DNA of 64,000 nucleotides from Clostridiales bacterium (GCA_012514145.1 JAAZAV010000011.1:1-64000); one strand, 5' to 3'; positions 9,749-19,474 are shown, numbered from the stretch's first letter. Numbers and translations: made by a program. The notes: generated by a model from the sequence alone, not told the origin.

Positions 9749-11275
9749 TTATTTCATTGCTTCAAACGACGCCAGAAGTGTCTCGAGCTTTGCTTCAAAT
9801 TTCGGGTAATTAGACTCCATTGTTGAAGCAGCCGTGCCGGAATTTAATTTGACAAGCTCACGAAACTGCTGCATAACATTGCTTAGTGACGCAGAATAGA
9901 TAAATGCGAAGTCGAAGACCACCGAGTCTGATATCATATCGAGCATCTGCGATGTTTCATCATCGCGGGAATATTTCACTTTCAATGCAGTCTCATAATA
10001 TGCGGGAACAACTGAACGATAACCTTCCGCACACATAGCTTCGATTGTTGCTGCGGCGGCATCAATATCAGAACAGGTAACCGGAACCGAAACGGTCGAG
10101 AATGCGTTATGTATCCAGTTTGTGTACTTCTCCTGTGCCTCGTCGAACTTCGGAACCGGCACTATTCCGAAATCGCTTTCCATATCGCGATAGCTGTCAG
10201 CGCTTGCGAACCTGCCCGAAGCGAACAGACCGGTTTCATTCTTCAGCTTGGTTACGAGCACCGAAACATCTGAACTATTGGGGTCATACCACACAAGCTG
10301 ACCGTGATGAAGGAGCGGAATAATTTTTTCGAGAAAATCGAAGGTATGTTCCTCTTTATTATACACGAGACGCGGCAGTCCTTCGCTGTCACGGCGGCTG
10401 AGAATTACGTTACTTGCACCAACCAGGGAATCAATGTAATTGACAGATTGAGTCACATATCCGTATAGGTCATCAAAGTCAGCCACACCGTTACCGTTCA
10501 GGTCGGAATAGACCGTAGCGCAAAGTTCACCGAGTTTGTCCAGTGTCCAGCTGCCGGAGTTTATCGTGTCATACAGGCTGTCGGAAAAGAATGATGCATA
10601 CATATCTTTATTGTAATAAAATACATATGTACTCTGCAGCTTACAAAGCGAGATATCACCCGCGGCAAAGTAGAGCTGCTCATATACTTGTGCGGCATTG
10701 GCGAAGGATTCTGACCACCAGGGCTGCGCGAAATCAAGATAGTTGAACAGGTTGAGATTATACAGCAATCCCTCAAGGGCGAGCGGAGTAGCCTGACTCA
10801 TATGGTTAAGCAGGATATCGTAATCATCCGAACCGGCTGTCACCGACGCACGAATGAGTTTGTTCATTGCCGCACCGCTGTCAATACCTTCATCAGCAGT
10901 CAAAATCTTTATACCTATGTTCAACCGGTTTTCAACAGACAGCTTTCTGTCGTGCAACGCCGTATTTACTACTTCACCCGACTCTTCCGCATCGATCTCA
11001 AGACGCAAATCGGGGTCACCGAGATTTGGAGCGCTGCCGCGATGCAGGAAACGCATCTCTTTACCGCCGAAATCCAATTCAGGAAGGTTGTCCTTGGCAT
11101 TCTTTCTTAGATTCTCATCTTGGGCTTCGATGGCTTTTGTCTCTGCAACAGTCTCAGATAAAGCAGGCGGAGCGTCATTGCCGCTGCATGATACAAGTAC
11201 GCCGGATAGAATAACGGCAATTAAAAGAACGCCTGCAGTGTAACTTATTGCTTTATTCTCTGATAAAATTTTCAT
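9749..11275 (-). CDS. Extracellular solute-binding lipoprotein (carbohydrate ABC transporter type)
   Basis: Signal/lipobox AVILSGVLVSCSGND; overall architecture of family 1-type sugar-binding proteins. Confidence 0.8.
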   Translation of the reverse strand: MKILSENKAISYTAGVLLIAVILSGVLVSCSGNDAPPALSETVAETKAIEAQDENLRKNAKDNLPELDFGGKEMRFLHRGSAPNLGDPDLRLEIDAEESGEVVNTALHDRKLSVENRLNIGIKILTADEGIDSGAAMNKLIRASVTAGSDDYDILLNHMSQATPLALEGLLYNLNLFNYLDFAQPWWSESFANAAQVYEQLYFAAGDISLCKLQSTYVFYYNKDMYASFFSDSLYDTINSGSWTLDKLGELCATVYSDLNGNGVADFDDLYGYVTQSVNYIDSLVGASNVILSRRDSEGLPRLVYNKEEHTFDFLEKIIPLLHHGQLVWYDPNSSDVSVLVTKLKNETGLFASGRFASADSYRDMESDFGIVPVPKFDEAQEKYTNWIHNAFSTVSVPVTCSDIDAAAATIEAMCAEGYRSVVPAYYETALKVKYSRDDETSQMLDMISDSVVFDFAFIYSASLSNVMQQFRELVKLNSGTAASTMESNYPKFEAKLETLLASFEAMK

Positions 11276-11306
11276 ATCTCACCTCATATACAGTTGCATA
11301 ATTGGC

Positions 11307-12104
11307 TTATCTTCTCAAAGTTTCCTTAAGCATCTTCAGCGCTTTCTTCAGCCCGTCAGGTGACTTGGGAGCGGCGGCTTCAAAGCTGACCGTTCCGTCG
11401 TAGCCGGAAGACTTCAACTCAGCAAGGAGCACCGCAAGTTCTGGCGAATAACCATCCTCGGGCAGTACGCTGTCATAGTCAGACACATGGATATGCAGAA
11501 TATCGGCATCACAACGGCTGATTTCTGTGGCAGGCTCGCGGGATGAAAGCATATGAATTGTGTCGGCTATCAGTTTTACATATGGAGAATTTACCGCACT
11601 AACCACCCGCATACCATCGGCGAGGGTGTTGATAAAGTTACATGACGAATTGCGCAGCGGCTCAATCATTATTCTAATACTATAAGTCTGGCATTCAGGA
11701 ACCATAACATCCCGCACCAGTGCCGAGAATTCCTCATAACCGCGACCACAGTCATATCCATCAGGCAATCGCCGGGAGCGCCCGCTTCCCAGCACTAACT
11801 TATTCGTACCGATCTGCTTTAGTCTGGGAAATACATGACGCAGATAAGCGGTTACCGCACAGGTATCGACATCTTCACCAGTAAGACGCAGATCGCCCGG
11901 GAACATCAGATTGCACACCGGAACACTAACTCCGTTTTCAACAATAAATCGGCAGACCTTTTCAAAAACCTCGTCAGATGCCGCTGCAATCGAGGTTACG
12001 CCGGCTTCAATATAGTCGAAACCGTATTCACTCATACGCAAGATTGCATCGGTACGACCGTCGATCACAGCTCTTACTATATCTAAACAGTTGCCGTAAA
12101 GCAT
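11307..12104 (-). CDS. Sugar phosphate isomerase/epimerase (xylose isomerase-like TIM barrel)
   Basis: Pattern YGFDYIEAGV...IMIEPLRNSSCNFINT...LIADTIHM...HIHVSD. Confidence 0.82.
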   Translation of the reverse strand: MLYGNCLDIVRAVIDGRTDAILRMSEYGFDYIEAGVTSIAAASDEVFEKVCRFIVENGVSVPVCNLMFPGDLRLTGEDVDTCAVTAYLRHVFPRLKQIGTNKLVLGSGRSRRLPDGYDCGRGYEEFSALVRDVMVPECQTYSIRIMIEPLRNSSCNFINTLADGMRVVSAVNSPYVKLIADTIHMLSSREPATEISRCDADILHIHVSDYDSVLPEDGYSPELAVLLAELKSSGYDGTVSFEAAAPKSPDGLKKALKMLKETLRR

Positions 12105-12129
12105 AATATACCTCCCTTTATTCAGAACG

Positions 12130-14028
12130 TCAGACTCTGGGAGACAGGTCTATATCGACCCAGTCTCCTCCGTTGTATGCACTTTCGTAAATTGCGTCAA
12201 GAATAATACGAGACAATCTTCCCTGCCCGCCGCATATATCCAGGGGGGCACCGGTGCGCACGGAGTTGGCGAAATTGTCGCTGCCCTGACGCCACTTAGG
12301 AACAACATCCACCGGGCATTCCTCGGTCCAACCGCCGCCGGGCTTGCTCCACCAGGCATGCTCGCCCTCGGGTCCGCCGCTTGTGCTGACATATGCGCCT
12401 TTTGTTCCGTGAATTTCGTTGCGTGCGTACCAGGAACCGGTGGGATATGTGGTTGTTGAAATGATGCTCACGAATTTTTTATCACCGTAATCCCATACGC
12501 TGGAACCAATATCCTCTCCCTCTATGTCATGACACACGGTAGCAATTGTCGCCCGAACACGTTTTGGCATTCCCAGCAGAAGCAGCATGCGATCAATCTC
12601 ATGAACGCCCTGATTCGCCATCGAACCGCTGCCGTCCATGGCACGGGTTCCGCGCCAGCCGCCGTTCTCGTTGTAGTAATCCTGGGAACGATTGATATAT
12701 AGGACAGTGCGGAACGAAATGATATCCCCGAAGAAACCGCTTTCAACAGTAGCCTTTTGCCTCAGATAGCGTATGCGGTGGCGCTCGTCGAAGTCGACGC
12801 CGAGGAGCAGTCCCTTCTCGTCCGCCAGTCGAATTGCCTTGTCGCAGTTCTCGGTACTTACGTCCATCGGCTTTGTTGTGAGAACATGCTTACCGGCGTT
12901 CATACACTGCATGGCAACCTTGCAGTGTAGACCCGTTGGCAGAACCACGTACATAACTTCAACCTCCGGGTCGTTGAGAAAAACATTGATATTGTCGGAG
13001 TACTTGACGCCGAAGACCTCGCCCACCTCTTTTGCCTTCGCAAGGTTGATATCACATACGCCGTAAAGACGAATACCGCTTGTTTCGGTGAGCTGTTTTG
13101 CGCGGACACGCCCCATTCCCAAGCCGACCACAACGAAACGCACCGGATTGTCGGCGTAGGGACGCTCAAAATCCTGCTGCACCTCTAAAGCCGCTTCGAT
13201 GCTTGATGGCGCAGCGGAAGGCCAGCTCTTGCGTATCGCTTCGATGCACAGACGAGTACACTCAACGGGGGTATAGGGGCTTCCCGCCGGATTGTGGGTC
13301 TCTATAGATACCGGGATATCGCCCCCAAGTGCCGATACGGCACGCAAGACACGAGACCAGGGCACTTTGCGGCTGTCGAAATTTTCAAGTGTCGCACGCG
13401 CCTTGACGTGGATCATGTTGGCACGTTTGATGCATTTGGTAAAGTATGCTACAGCATCTCCCTGAGCCTCTGGAAGAATTTCGAACATATTAGCGCAGTC
13501 AAACGCCATGCCCCAGCCTGTCACGTTCAGTGCATCAAGCAGCGCAATCACCTCGTCGGGCGTCTGACCGCAGTTCTCGAAGCCGAATATCAGTCCGGCT
13601 TCAAGTGCGCGTTTCTTTATGGGTTCGAACATCTCCAGCACTATGTTCATCATGTCGGGGCGCACTGCCAGCTCACCAAGCTCCTTGTCGGTTTCCTTGT
13701 GCTGCCAGTAGTTGAAGGCGCGTACCAGGCGGCAGCCAAGTATATCGGCGGCGCGAATAATACCCTCAAGCTTTTCGAGCTCTTTCTTCCGGCGTTCCTC
13801 GTCGGGCAGATGCACTTTGCACAGTGAGGACTGGATTGCACCTACACGCATACCGTTATCGTCAAGCACGCGCTTCAGCTCATGCAGTTCCTGATCAGTC
13901 TGATACTCGATACCCTTGCCGTTGATGCGGCCTCGGAAATCCACGGCTGTCATGCCCCACTCCTTTAACATGGGGAGCGCCTCGTAGAAATCCATATTTA
14001 ACTCATCGGTGAATACTGAAAGAAACAT
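12130..14028 (-). CDS. Fusion: N-terminal sugar phosphate isomerase/epimerase + C-terminal Gfo/Idh/MocA oxidoreductase
   Basis: Residues ~1-270 TIM-barrel epimerase motifs; ~285-632 FVVVGLGMGRVRA...TTKPMDVS...GVHEIDRMLLLLG Gfo/Idh motifs in one uninterrupted ORF. Confidence 0.88.
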   Translation of the reverse strand: MFLSVFTDELNMDFYEALPMLKEWGMTAVDFRGRINGKGIEYQTDQELHELKRVLDDNGMRVGAIQSSLCKVHLPDEERRKKELEKLEGIIRAADILGCRLVRAFNYWQHKETDKELGELAVRPDMMNIVLEMFEPIKKRALEAGLIFGFENCGQTPDEVIALLDALNVTGWGMAFDCANMFEILPEAQGDAVAYFTKCIKRANMIHVKARATLENFDSRKVPWSRVLRAVSALGGDIPVSIETHNPAGSPYTPVECTRLCIEAIRKSWPSAAPSSIEAALEVQQDFERPYADNPVRFVVVGLGMGRVRAKQLTETSGIRLYGVCDINLAKAKEVGEVFGVKYSDNINVFLNDPEVEVMYVVLPTGLHCKVAMQCMNAGKHVLTTKPMDVSTENCDKAIRLADEKGLLLGVDFDERHRIRYLRQKATVESGFFGDIISFRTVLYINRSQDYYNENGGWRGTRAMDGSGSMANQGVHEIDRMLLLLGMPKRVRATIATVCHDIEGEDIGSSVWDYGDKKFVSIISTTTYPTGSWYARNEIHGTKGAYVSTSGGPEGEHAWWSKPGGGWTEECPVDVVPKWRQGSDNFANSVRTGAPLDICGGQGRLSRIILDAIYESAYNGGDWVDIDLSPRV

Positions 14029-14284
14029 AAAAATTCCTCCTAATTACATGCGTATGTGCCGTATGCGGCAGGCAGGTGCATACGATTGTTACTTTTAACT
14101 TATAGTTTTGCTTATTGTGTTTATGATTCTGAATTCGTCTCCGGGAGAAAACGCTGTTTTATCATTATACTTCTCTTGGATATAGTATATTCATGCTTTT
14201 ATACTATCATCGGTACTATTGTAACAAAGAGCGGCGTTCTCTTCAAGACTAATTTTCAGATGTTTGTAAAAATAAAACATGGAA

Positions 14285-14313
14285 TTGACACTATCGGTAT
14301 TGTAAAGTATAAT
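14285..14313 (+). promoter_or_regulatory. Consensus promoter upstream of the PL22-like gene
   Basis: TTGACA - 17 nt - TATAAT. Confidence 0.6.
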
Positions 14314-14480
14314 AAGTTTCAACGGGTATATGTATCGTACTATAATATTATCCCTTTACAACTTATGACTGGTTATAATACTCGGTAGGTATGTCATTAC
14401 CCGGGCTTAATGAATCGCAGTCGCAGAAAGAATAATCGAATTCAATACATAAATCTAATGCGTGATAAAGGAGAGTAACC

Positions 14481-15650
14481 ATGTATACACCGAAAACTTC
14501 AAGGCATTTTAAAGAGTATACCGATCCGAAATCCGGTATGATCTATTATATACTGGCTACACGGGTCGCGCCGATTCAGCAGGGCTTCTACTTTGTAAAC
14601 TCCGGCTGTGATTATAGCCGAAGGTACATCTGGTTCTACTGTGCCTGCCCGCCAAAATCCGGTCATTATACAGGTGTTGTAGATTTGGAAACTGATGAGG
14701 TCCATGTCTTCCCCGAGACCACGGGAAGCGGATGGATGGTTGATCCCCTTACCGGAAACCTCTGGTGGGGAGACAGTTCCGGCATATACATGCGAACTCC
14801 GGTTCCTGCCGACAAACCCGTGAAGATTGCCGGTATGCCTCCGAAACTCGAAGAATTGAGCGCTCGCTCGCTGGGAGGCACACATCTGACCTTCTCGCCT
14901 GACCGCAGCGAACTGTTTGTGGATGTGCAGACGCCGGAAAGAGGTTCGCATCTGGGCACTATCAAAATCGCTGACGGCAGCTATACCGAGTGGTACGCAA
15001 CAAAGCCCGGTATTCCATATAACCACGGTCAGTTCTGTCCGACAAATTCCGACCTTGCCATGGTTGCCCATGAGTATAAGCTTGATCCCGTGACAAAGAA
15101 GCATATTGCGCCACCGCTGACTGCCGAAGGGATATATCCGCGCTTGCAGCTGATCGGTCGCGACGGGAACCGTGAGATGCGACCTCCGCTGAACAATTAT
15201 GCCACACATGAATGGTGGGCAGAAAGCGGCAGGGCAATCTACTATTGCACCAAGCATTGTATTGCCCGCGACCGTCTGGATGAGAATAAACCCGAGCTTG
15301 TCTGCCACATACCCATTGAAGGCGGAAACGGCACCTGGCACGCCAACTGTACCGGGGACGAACGGTACTTTATTGTTGACGGTTCTCTGCCAAGCATGGG
15401 ACTGTCCTGGTGGCGCGGCTGCGTCTCGGTGGTTCGATTCTGGAATGATGTTACACATAAACTCTGCGACCTTATTACCTACAACCCGATTGTAGGCGGT
15501 TGGACGCCCGAAAATCCCTGCCCTTATCACATCGACCCGCATCCTCGTTTTGTCTGGGATGACGAGTGGGTGACCTTCACTTCTACCGTAACGGGAAATG
15601 TTGATTTTGCAATTGCTCCAGTGGATCAGCTTATCAGAGCTACGGAATGA
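14481..15650 (+). CDS. Oligogalacturonate lyase-like (PL22-like) beta-propeller protein
   Basis: Repeating propeller-like blades, ATHEWWAESGRAIYYC and YHIDPHPRFVWDDEWVTFTSTVTG resemble PL22 signatures. Confidence 0.6.
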   Translation: MYTPKTSRHFKEYTDPKSGMIYYILATRVAPIQQGFYFVNSGCDYSRRYIWFYCACPPKSGHYTGVVDLETDEVHVFPETTGSGWMVDPLTGNLWWGDSSGIYMRTPVPADKPVKIAGMPPKLEELSARSLGGTHLTFSPDRSELFVDVQTPERGSHLGTIKIADGSYTEWYATKPGIPYNHGQFCPTNSDLAMVAHEYKLDPVTKKHIAPPLTAEGIYPRLQLIGRDGNREMRPPLNNYATHEWWAESGRAIYYCTKHCIARDRLDENKPELVCHIPIEGGNGTWHANCTGDERYFIVDGSLPSMGLSWWRGCVSVVRFWNDVTHKLCDLITYNPIVGGWTPENPCPYHIDPHPRFVWDDEWVTFTSTVTGNVDFAIAPVDQLIRATE

Positions 15651-15689
15651 AAAACAATCATGCTGACACACCGATTACAGGAAATGAAG

Positions 15690-15724
15690 GCGACCGGGTT
15701 ACCCTTTACGGATAACCCGGTCGC
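15690..15724 (+). terminator. Rho-independent terminator
   Basis: GCGACCGGGTTA ... TAACCCGGTCGC followed by TTAGTGTGTTTTTTC. Confidence 0.85.
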
Positions 15725-15773
15725 TTAGTGTGTTTTTTCAATTTTCTGCCGGCGGCATTCCTTAATCAGGATA

Positions 15774-16052
15774 TTACTCGGCGTATACACTAACGCACTT
15801 TCTGCTGCGGGTGATGTGCTCAAACCTGACCTTTCCGTCAATCAATGCATAAAGCGTATCGTCTCTGCCGATACCGACATTGTTGCCGGGGTGAATGTGG
15901 GTCCCGCGCTGCCTGACAATAATGTTGCCTGCAACAACGGGCTGACCATCGGAACGCTTGACACCGAGACGCTTAGACTCGCTGTCGCGCCCGTTCTTGG
16001 TTGAACCGACACCCTTCTTATGTGCAAAAAACTGTAAACTAATCTTTAACAT
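15774..16052 (-). CDS. rpmA: 50S ribosomal protein L27 with cleavable N-terminal extension
   Basis: [33 protein letters not shown]. Confidence 0.98.
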   Translation of the reverse strand: MLKISLQFFAHKKGVGSTKNGRDSESKRLGVKRSDGQPVVAGNIIVRQRGTHIHPGNNVGIGRDDTLYALIDGKVRFEHITRSRKCVSVYAE

Positions 16053-16087
16053 TGGTCTGACCTCCGATTTAGTTAATTGGAAGGGGA

Positions 16088-16444
16088 TTACTCCTCATCT
16101 TCCGTCTCATCCACGTCAATAAAATCGTAATATTCTTCAAGCAAGTCGTTAAGCTGGAAATAATACGCCTGTATCAGACCGGATATGGCAAAGCGCTTGC
16201 ATTCGTCCGACTCATATTCTGGCAACGCTCCCCGTGCTACAACCTTGATATCGGTGGTCTCCTCGTCTATTGTATAATCGACAGAAGAGCCGTAGGATAC
16301 CTCAATTGCATTTATGATGAGCATCGTCATTGCCGACAGTGCTGCGCAGAGCACATCGTCACCCGATTCGCCGTAGCCGGTATGTCCGGTTTCCTTGAAG
16401 CCGTAGTAAATACCATCCCGCCTGAAAAACGTAACTTTGGTCAT
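16088..16444 (-). CDS. prp: Ribosomal-processing cysteine protease Prp
   Basis: [20 protein letters not shown] motif; located between rplU and rpmA. Confidence 0.95.
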   Translation of the reverse strand: MTKVTFFRRDGIYYGFKETGHTGYGESGDDVLCAALSAMTMLIINAIEVSYGSSVDYTIDEETTDIKVVARGALPEYESDECKRFAISGLIQAYYFQLNDLLEEYYDFIDVDETEDEE

Positions 16445-16755
16445 CAGCCTGCGATCTTGCTGATCTGAACCTTGGTATAGGGCTGTCTGTGACCGACCTT
16501 CTTCTTTGAGTTCTTCTTGGGCTTGTATCTTATGATGTGGAGTTTGCGACCCTTGCCGTTCTTTATAACATCAGCGGTAACGGTTGCACCCTCAACATAA
16601 GGCGCACCAACCTTAAAGGAATCGTTTGCATTCAGAGCCAGAACCTTGTCAAAAGTAACCGACTCTCCCTCGGCAGCCTCAAGCTTCTCTATGAAGATGA
16701 CGTCGCCTTCCTGAACTTTGTACTGCTTTCCGCCAGTTTCGATAATTGCGAACAC
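16444..16755 (-). CDS. rplU: 50S ribosomal protein L21 (GTG start)
   Basis: (V/M)[17 protein letters not shown]...[16 protein letters not shown] at 16755 preceded by GAGAGGTG. ORF-track start is upstream of the likely start. Confidence 0.97.
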   Translation of the reverse strand: MFAIIETGGKQYKVQEGDVIFIEKLEAAEGESVTFDKVLALNANDSFKVGAPYVEGATVTADVIKNGKGRKLHIIRYKPKKNSKKKVGHRQPYTKVQISKIAG

Positions 16756-16759
16756 GAAA

Positions 16760-16875
16760 AGCACCTCTCTTTCTTTTACGCCCGCCGACTTTCTCACGCG
16801 GTCGGGGCGTCAGATTCGCTGATTTAGGTACCCGCCGATGTTGACAGCGGAATTTTGAACCGTAATCACGCGTGG
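16760..16875 (-). ncRNA. Candidate L21 autoregulatory leader
   Basis: About 110-nt structured, GC-rich leader between promoter and rplU with complementary segments (GGCGGG, CCCGACCGC). Position matches the known Firmicute L21 leader; not folded computationally. Confidence 0.45.
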
Positions 16876-16879
16876 AGAG

Positions 16880-16909
16880 AGTATAGCATATTTATATGAG
16901 CAATGTCAA
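16880..16909 (-). promoter_or_regulatory. Promoter of rplU-prp-rpmA
   Basis: On the minus strand TTGACA - 18 nt - TATACT. Confidence 0.75.
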
Positions 16910-17057
16910 TACCTTTTTACGTTTTTTTACTTAATACAGCGTTTTTGACATAATGCGCAAAATATCTGCTTTCGCAATAATAATCGGGTGCAATTTGCTG
17001 ATAAAAAACGAAAGGAGCCGCCGATATTTTCGGCAGCTCCGGGAATTATTCGTATTG

Positions 17058-17735
17058 TCAGCCGCCAATCTGCTCGACTGGAACAACAGTCCACTTGGCA
17101 TAGAGATTGATTTCCTGGTTCTTCATTACCTTTAAGATGCGGTGCTCGAAATTAACATCGGCAAACCAACCTTCGAAGATATAACCGGTACGCACCGGAA
17201 CGAAGCCGGAAAGCATTACAATGTTATCGCTCACATAGAACGAAGGTTCGGATATAACACCGCCGTTTGTTATGAAGCGAACATTTTTAAGATATTCATA
17301 GGTGATGCATGTATCGGCAATTGTCAGAATATTCTGACCCGGTGCGATTTCCTTGAATACAACAGTGGGAACAATTACAATCGGAGCCACGGTAACCGGG
17401 TATACGCCGAAGTAAGAATAGCCTGCATAGTAGGGGGAGCACGGATAATAGGGGTAGCCTGCATAGTAAGGATAGCCTGCGTAGTAGGGGTAACCTGCGT
17501 AGTAGGGATACGGACAATAAGGGTAGCAGGAGGTATACGGATAGGTGCGGTAAGCACAGGGATGTCCTGCAGGATATAGAGGAGCAGGCGTTTTGTGACC
17601 AGGACCGGGACCAATCCAGGTCGGAGGCTTCTTGAAACTATCGTCAATTACGCCGCCATCTGCAAAGGAAACCACGGTCATAGCTAAAATGCAAAAGACA
17701 ACAGCCATCAGAAGTGCGATAATACGTTTTTTCAT
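17058..17735 (-). CDS. Secreted Tyr/Pro-rich tandem repeat protein with C-terminal InlB B-repeat-like domain
   Basis: Signal peptide MKKRIIALLMAVVFCILAMTVVSFA; (YPYYAG)n region; GYIFEGWFADVNFEHRI...INLYAKW; SD AGGAGA before ATG at 17735. Confidence 0.8.
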   Translation of the reverse strand: MKKRIIALLMAVVFCILAMTVVSFADGGVIDDSFKKPPTWIGPGPGHKTPAPLYPAGHPCAYRTYPYTSCYPYCPYPYYAGYPYYAGYPYYAGYPYYPCSPYYAGYSYFGVYPVTVAPIVIVPTVVFKEIAPGQNILTIADTCITYEYLKNVRFITNGGVISEPSFYVSDNIVMLSGFVPVRTGYIFEGWFADVNFEHRILKVMKNQEINLYAKWTVVPVEQIGG

Positions 17736-17910
17736 ACCGATTATTCTCCTTTGTATTGTTTCAGGCACAGCTTCGCTTTTTATAATTTTATGTCATTATT
17801 GTTAATACACTAGGTGTCAAGTTGTTAACATTTTATAAATTTTTTGAAATGTTATATTAGGTTTTTCGGCGGTTTTAAGCATTATTACTCCAGTTTGTGA
17901 CCGTCACGAC

Positions 17911-17939
17911 TTGACACGACTGAAAACGGGTGATATAAT
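17911..17939 (+). promoter_or_regulatory. Perfect consensus promoter for RNHCP-metNIQ
   Basis: TTGACA - 17 nt - TATAAT. Confidence 0.8.
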
Positions 17940-17973
17940 GCATATATGTAAATATTGAAAGGGACTCTTCGAC

Positions 17974-18414
17974 ATGACCCGGGAAAACAAGCGTAAAAAA
18001 TACGAAATGACCGAAAAAGGTTATTATAAAACCCATGCCTGCGATGAGCCGTTTACCTGTAGGGTGTGCGGAAGACTTAATACACCCGACAACGCCGGCA
18101 CCGAGCACCGCAATCATTGTGTGAACTGTCTCTCTTCATTACATGTGGATGAGGAGCCGGGCGACCGCGCCTCAGATTGCGGCGGCGTGATGGAACCTAT
18201 CGCGGTTTGGGTCCGCAAGGGCGGCGAGTGGGCAATTATCCACCGCTGCAAATACTGCGGCAAACTTGACTCAAATCGTGTAGCTGCCGATGACAACCCT
18301 ATGAAGCTGATGTCAATAGCTATGAGACCGCTGGCAGAGCCGCCGTTCCCAATTGAGAGAATACAGGAACTTACCGACCTCATGGCAGGCGGTGGTAAGC
18401 TCAAAAGCGACTGA
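17974..18414 (+). CDS. RNHCP domain-containing protein
   Basis: CRVCGRLN...EHRNHCVNCLSSLHVDEEPGDRASDCGGVMEPIAVWV...HRCKYCGK. Confidence 0.92.
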   Translation: MTRENKRKKYEMTEKGYYKTHACDEPFTCRVCGRLNTPDNAGTEHRNHCVNCLSSLHVDEEPGDRASDCGGVMEPIAVWVRKGGEWAIIHRCKYCGKLDSNRVAADDNPMKLMSIAMRPLAEPPFPIERIQELTDLMAGGGKLKSD

Positions 18415-18435
18415 AACAGCAGGTAACCGGGCATT

Positions 18436-19470
18436 ATGGACAGCATTATACAACGAAAGAATGAGCTCATCCGTATTGAAGGGCTTGGCAAGACCTTCAC
18501 ATCGAAATCCGGTTCGGTAACCGCACTTAAAAATATCAATCTATCTATATACTCCGGCGAGATATTCGGTATAATAGGTCTCAGTGGAGCGGGTAAATCC
18601 ACCCTTGTCCGCTGTATCAACTTCCTGGAGCGCCCCACCGAGGGCGACGTTATCTTCGACGGTGAAAGTTTATCCTCCCTTACCCCTGCGCAGCTGCGTA
18701 TTCGACGCCGCTCTATGGGTATGATTTTCCAGCAGTTCAACCTGCTTATGCAGCGTACGGCTCTGGCGAATATCACATTCCCGCTGGAAATAGCCGGTGT
18801 ACCTAAGGAAAGAGCTTTGGAGCGGGCGCGCGAGCTCCTTCAGATCGTCGGGCTTGCTGATCGCGAAAAGGCTTATCCGTCTCAACTCTCGGGAGGACAG
18901 AAACAGCGTATTGCCATTGCGAGGGCGCTGGCAACCGAACCAAAGGTGCTGCTCTGCGACGAGGCCACCTCGGCTTTGGATCCCACAACCACGGCTTCAA
19001 TTCTTGCCCTGATAAAGGATATCAACCGCAAGCTCGGTATTACGGTCATCATAATTACCCATGAGATGAGCGTAATCGAGGAAATCTGCAGCCGGGTCGC
19101 TATAATCGACCACAGCAAAATCGCTGAGGTAGGTGATGTTGACGAAATCTTTATTCGTCCGAAATCAGAAATCGCAAGGAAGCTGATATTCCCCGAAGGT
19201 CCCCGTGAGACCCTTTTTAACGGCGAGCACTGTGTGCGTATCGTCTTTGACGGCAAGTCCTCTTTTGAGCCGGTCATCGCAAATCTTATACTGGAGTGTC
19301 AGACTCCGGTCAACATCCTGTACGCCAACACCAAAAATGTAAACGGCACCGCACTGGGACAGATGCTGCTACAGCTACCCGAAAGTGAATCCTCCAGAAA
19401 GCGTGTTCTCGCCTATCTGACAGTCAAGGGTATACCCTTCACCGAAGAAACCATCAGACAGGAGGATTGA
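18436..19470 (+). CDS. metN: Methionine ABC transporter ATP-binding protein
   Basis: GLSGAGKST Walker A, LSGGQKQRIAIARAL, LLCDEATSALDP, C-terminal NIL-type domain. Confidence 0.93.
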   Translation: MDSIIQRKNELIRIEGLGKTFTSKSGSVTALKNINLSIYSGEIFGIIGLSGAGKSTLVRCINFLERPTEGDVIFDGESLSSLTPAQLRIRRRSMGMIFQQFNLLMQRTALANITFPLEIAGVPKERALERARELLQIVGLADREKAYPSQLSGGQKQRIAIARALATEPKVLLCDEATSALDPTTTASILALIKDINRKLGITVIIITHEMSVIEEICSRVAIIDHSKIAEVGDVDEIFIRPKSEIARKLIFPEGPRETLFNGEHCVRIVFDGKSSFEPVIANLILECQTPVNILYANTKNVNGTALGQMLLQLPESESSRKRVLAYLTVKGIPFTEETIRQED

Positions 19471-19474
19471 TATA

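Noticed and set aside
14499-15671. 390-aa minus-strand ORF antisense to the PL22-like gene
   Set aside because: Fully antisense to a better-supported ORF with recognisable motifs; long antisense ORFs are expected from the codon bias here.
17404-17530. Possible CRISPR-like short tandem repeats
   Set aside because: The units are adjacent 18-bp coding repeats with no spacers, in frame within a secreted protein.
17142-17579. 145-aa plus-strand repetitive ORF (CIVRIACVVGVTCVVG)
   Set aside because: Mirror image of the Tyr/Pro repeats on the minus strand, where a signal peptide and SD are present.
18415-18436. SAM riboswitch before metN
   Set aside because: Only about 20 nt separate metN from the upstream gene, and the leader of the upstream gene is too short (about 30 nt).
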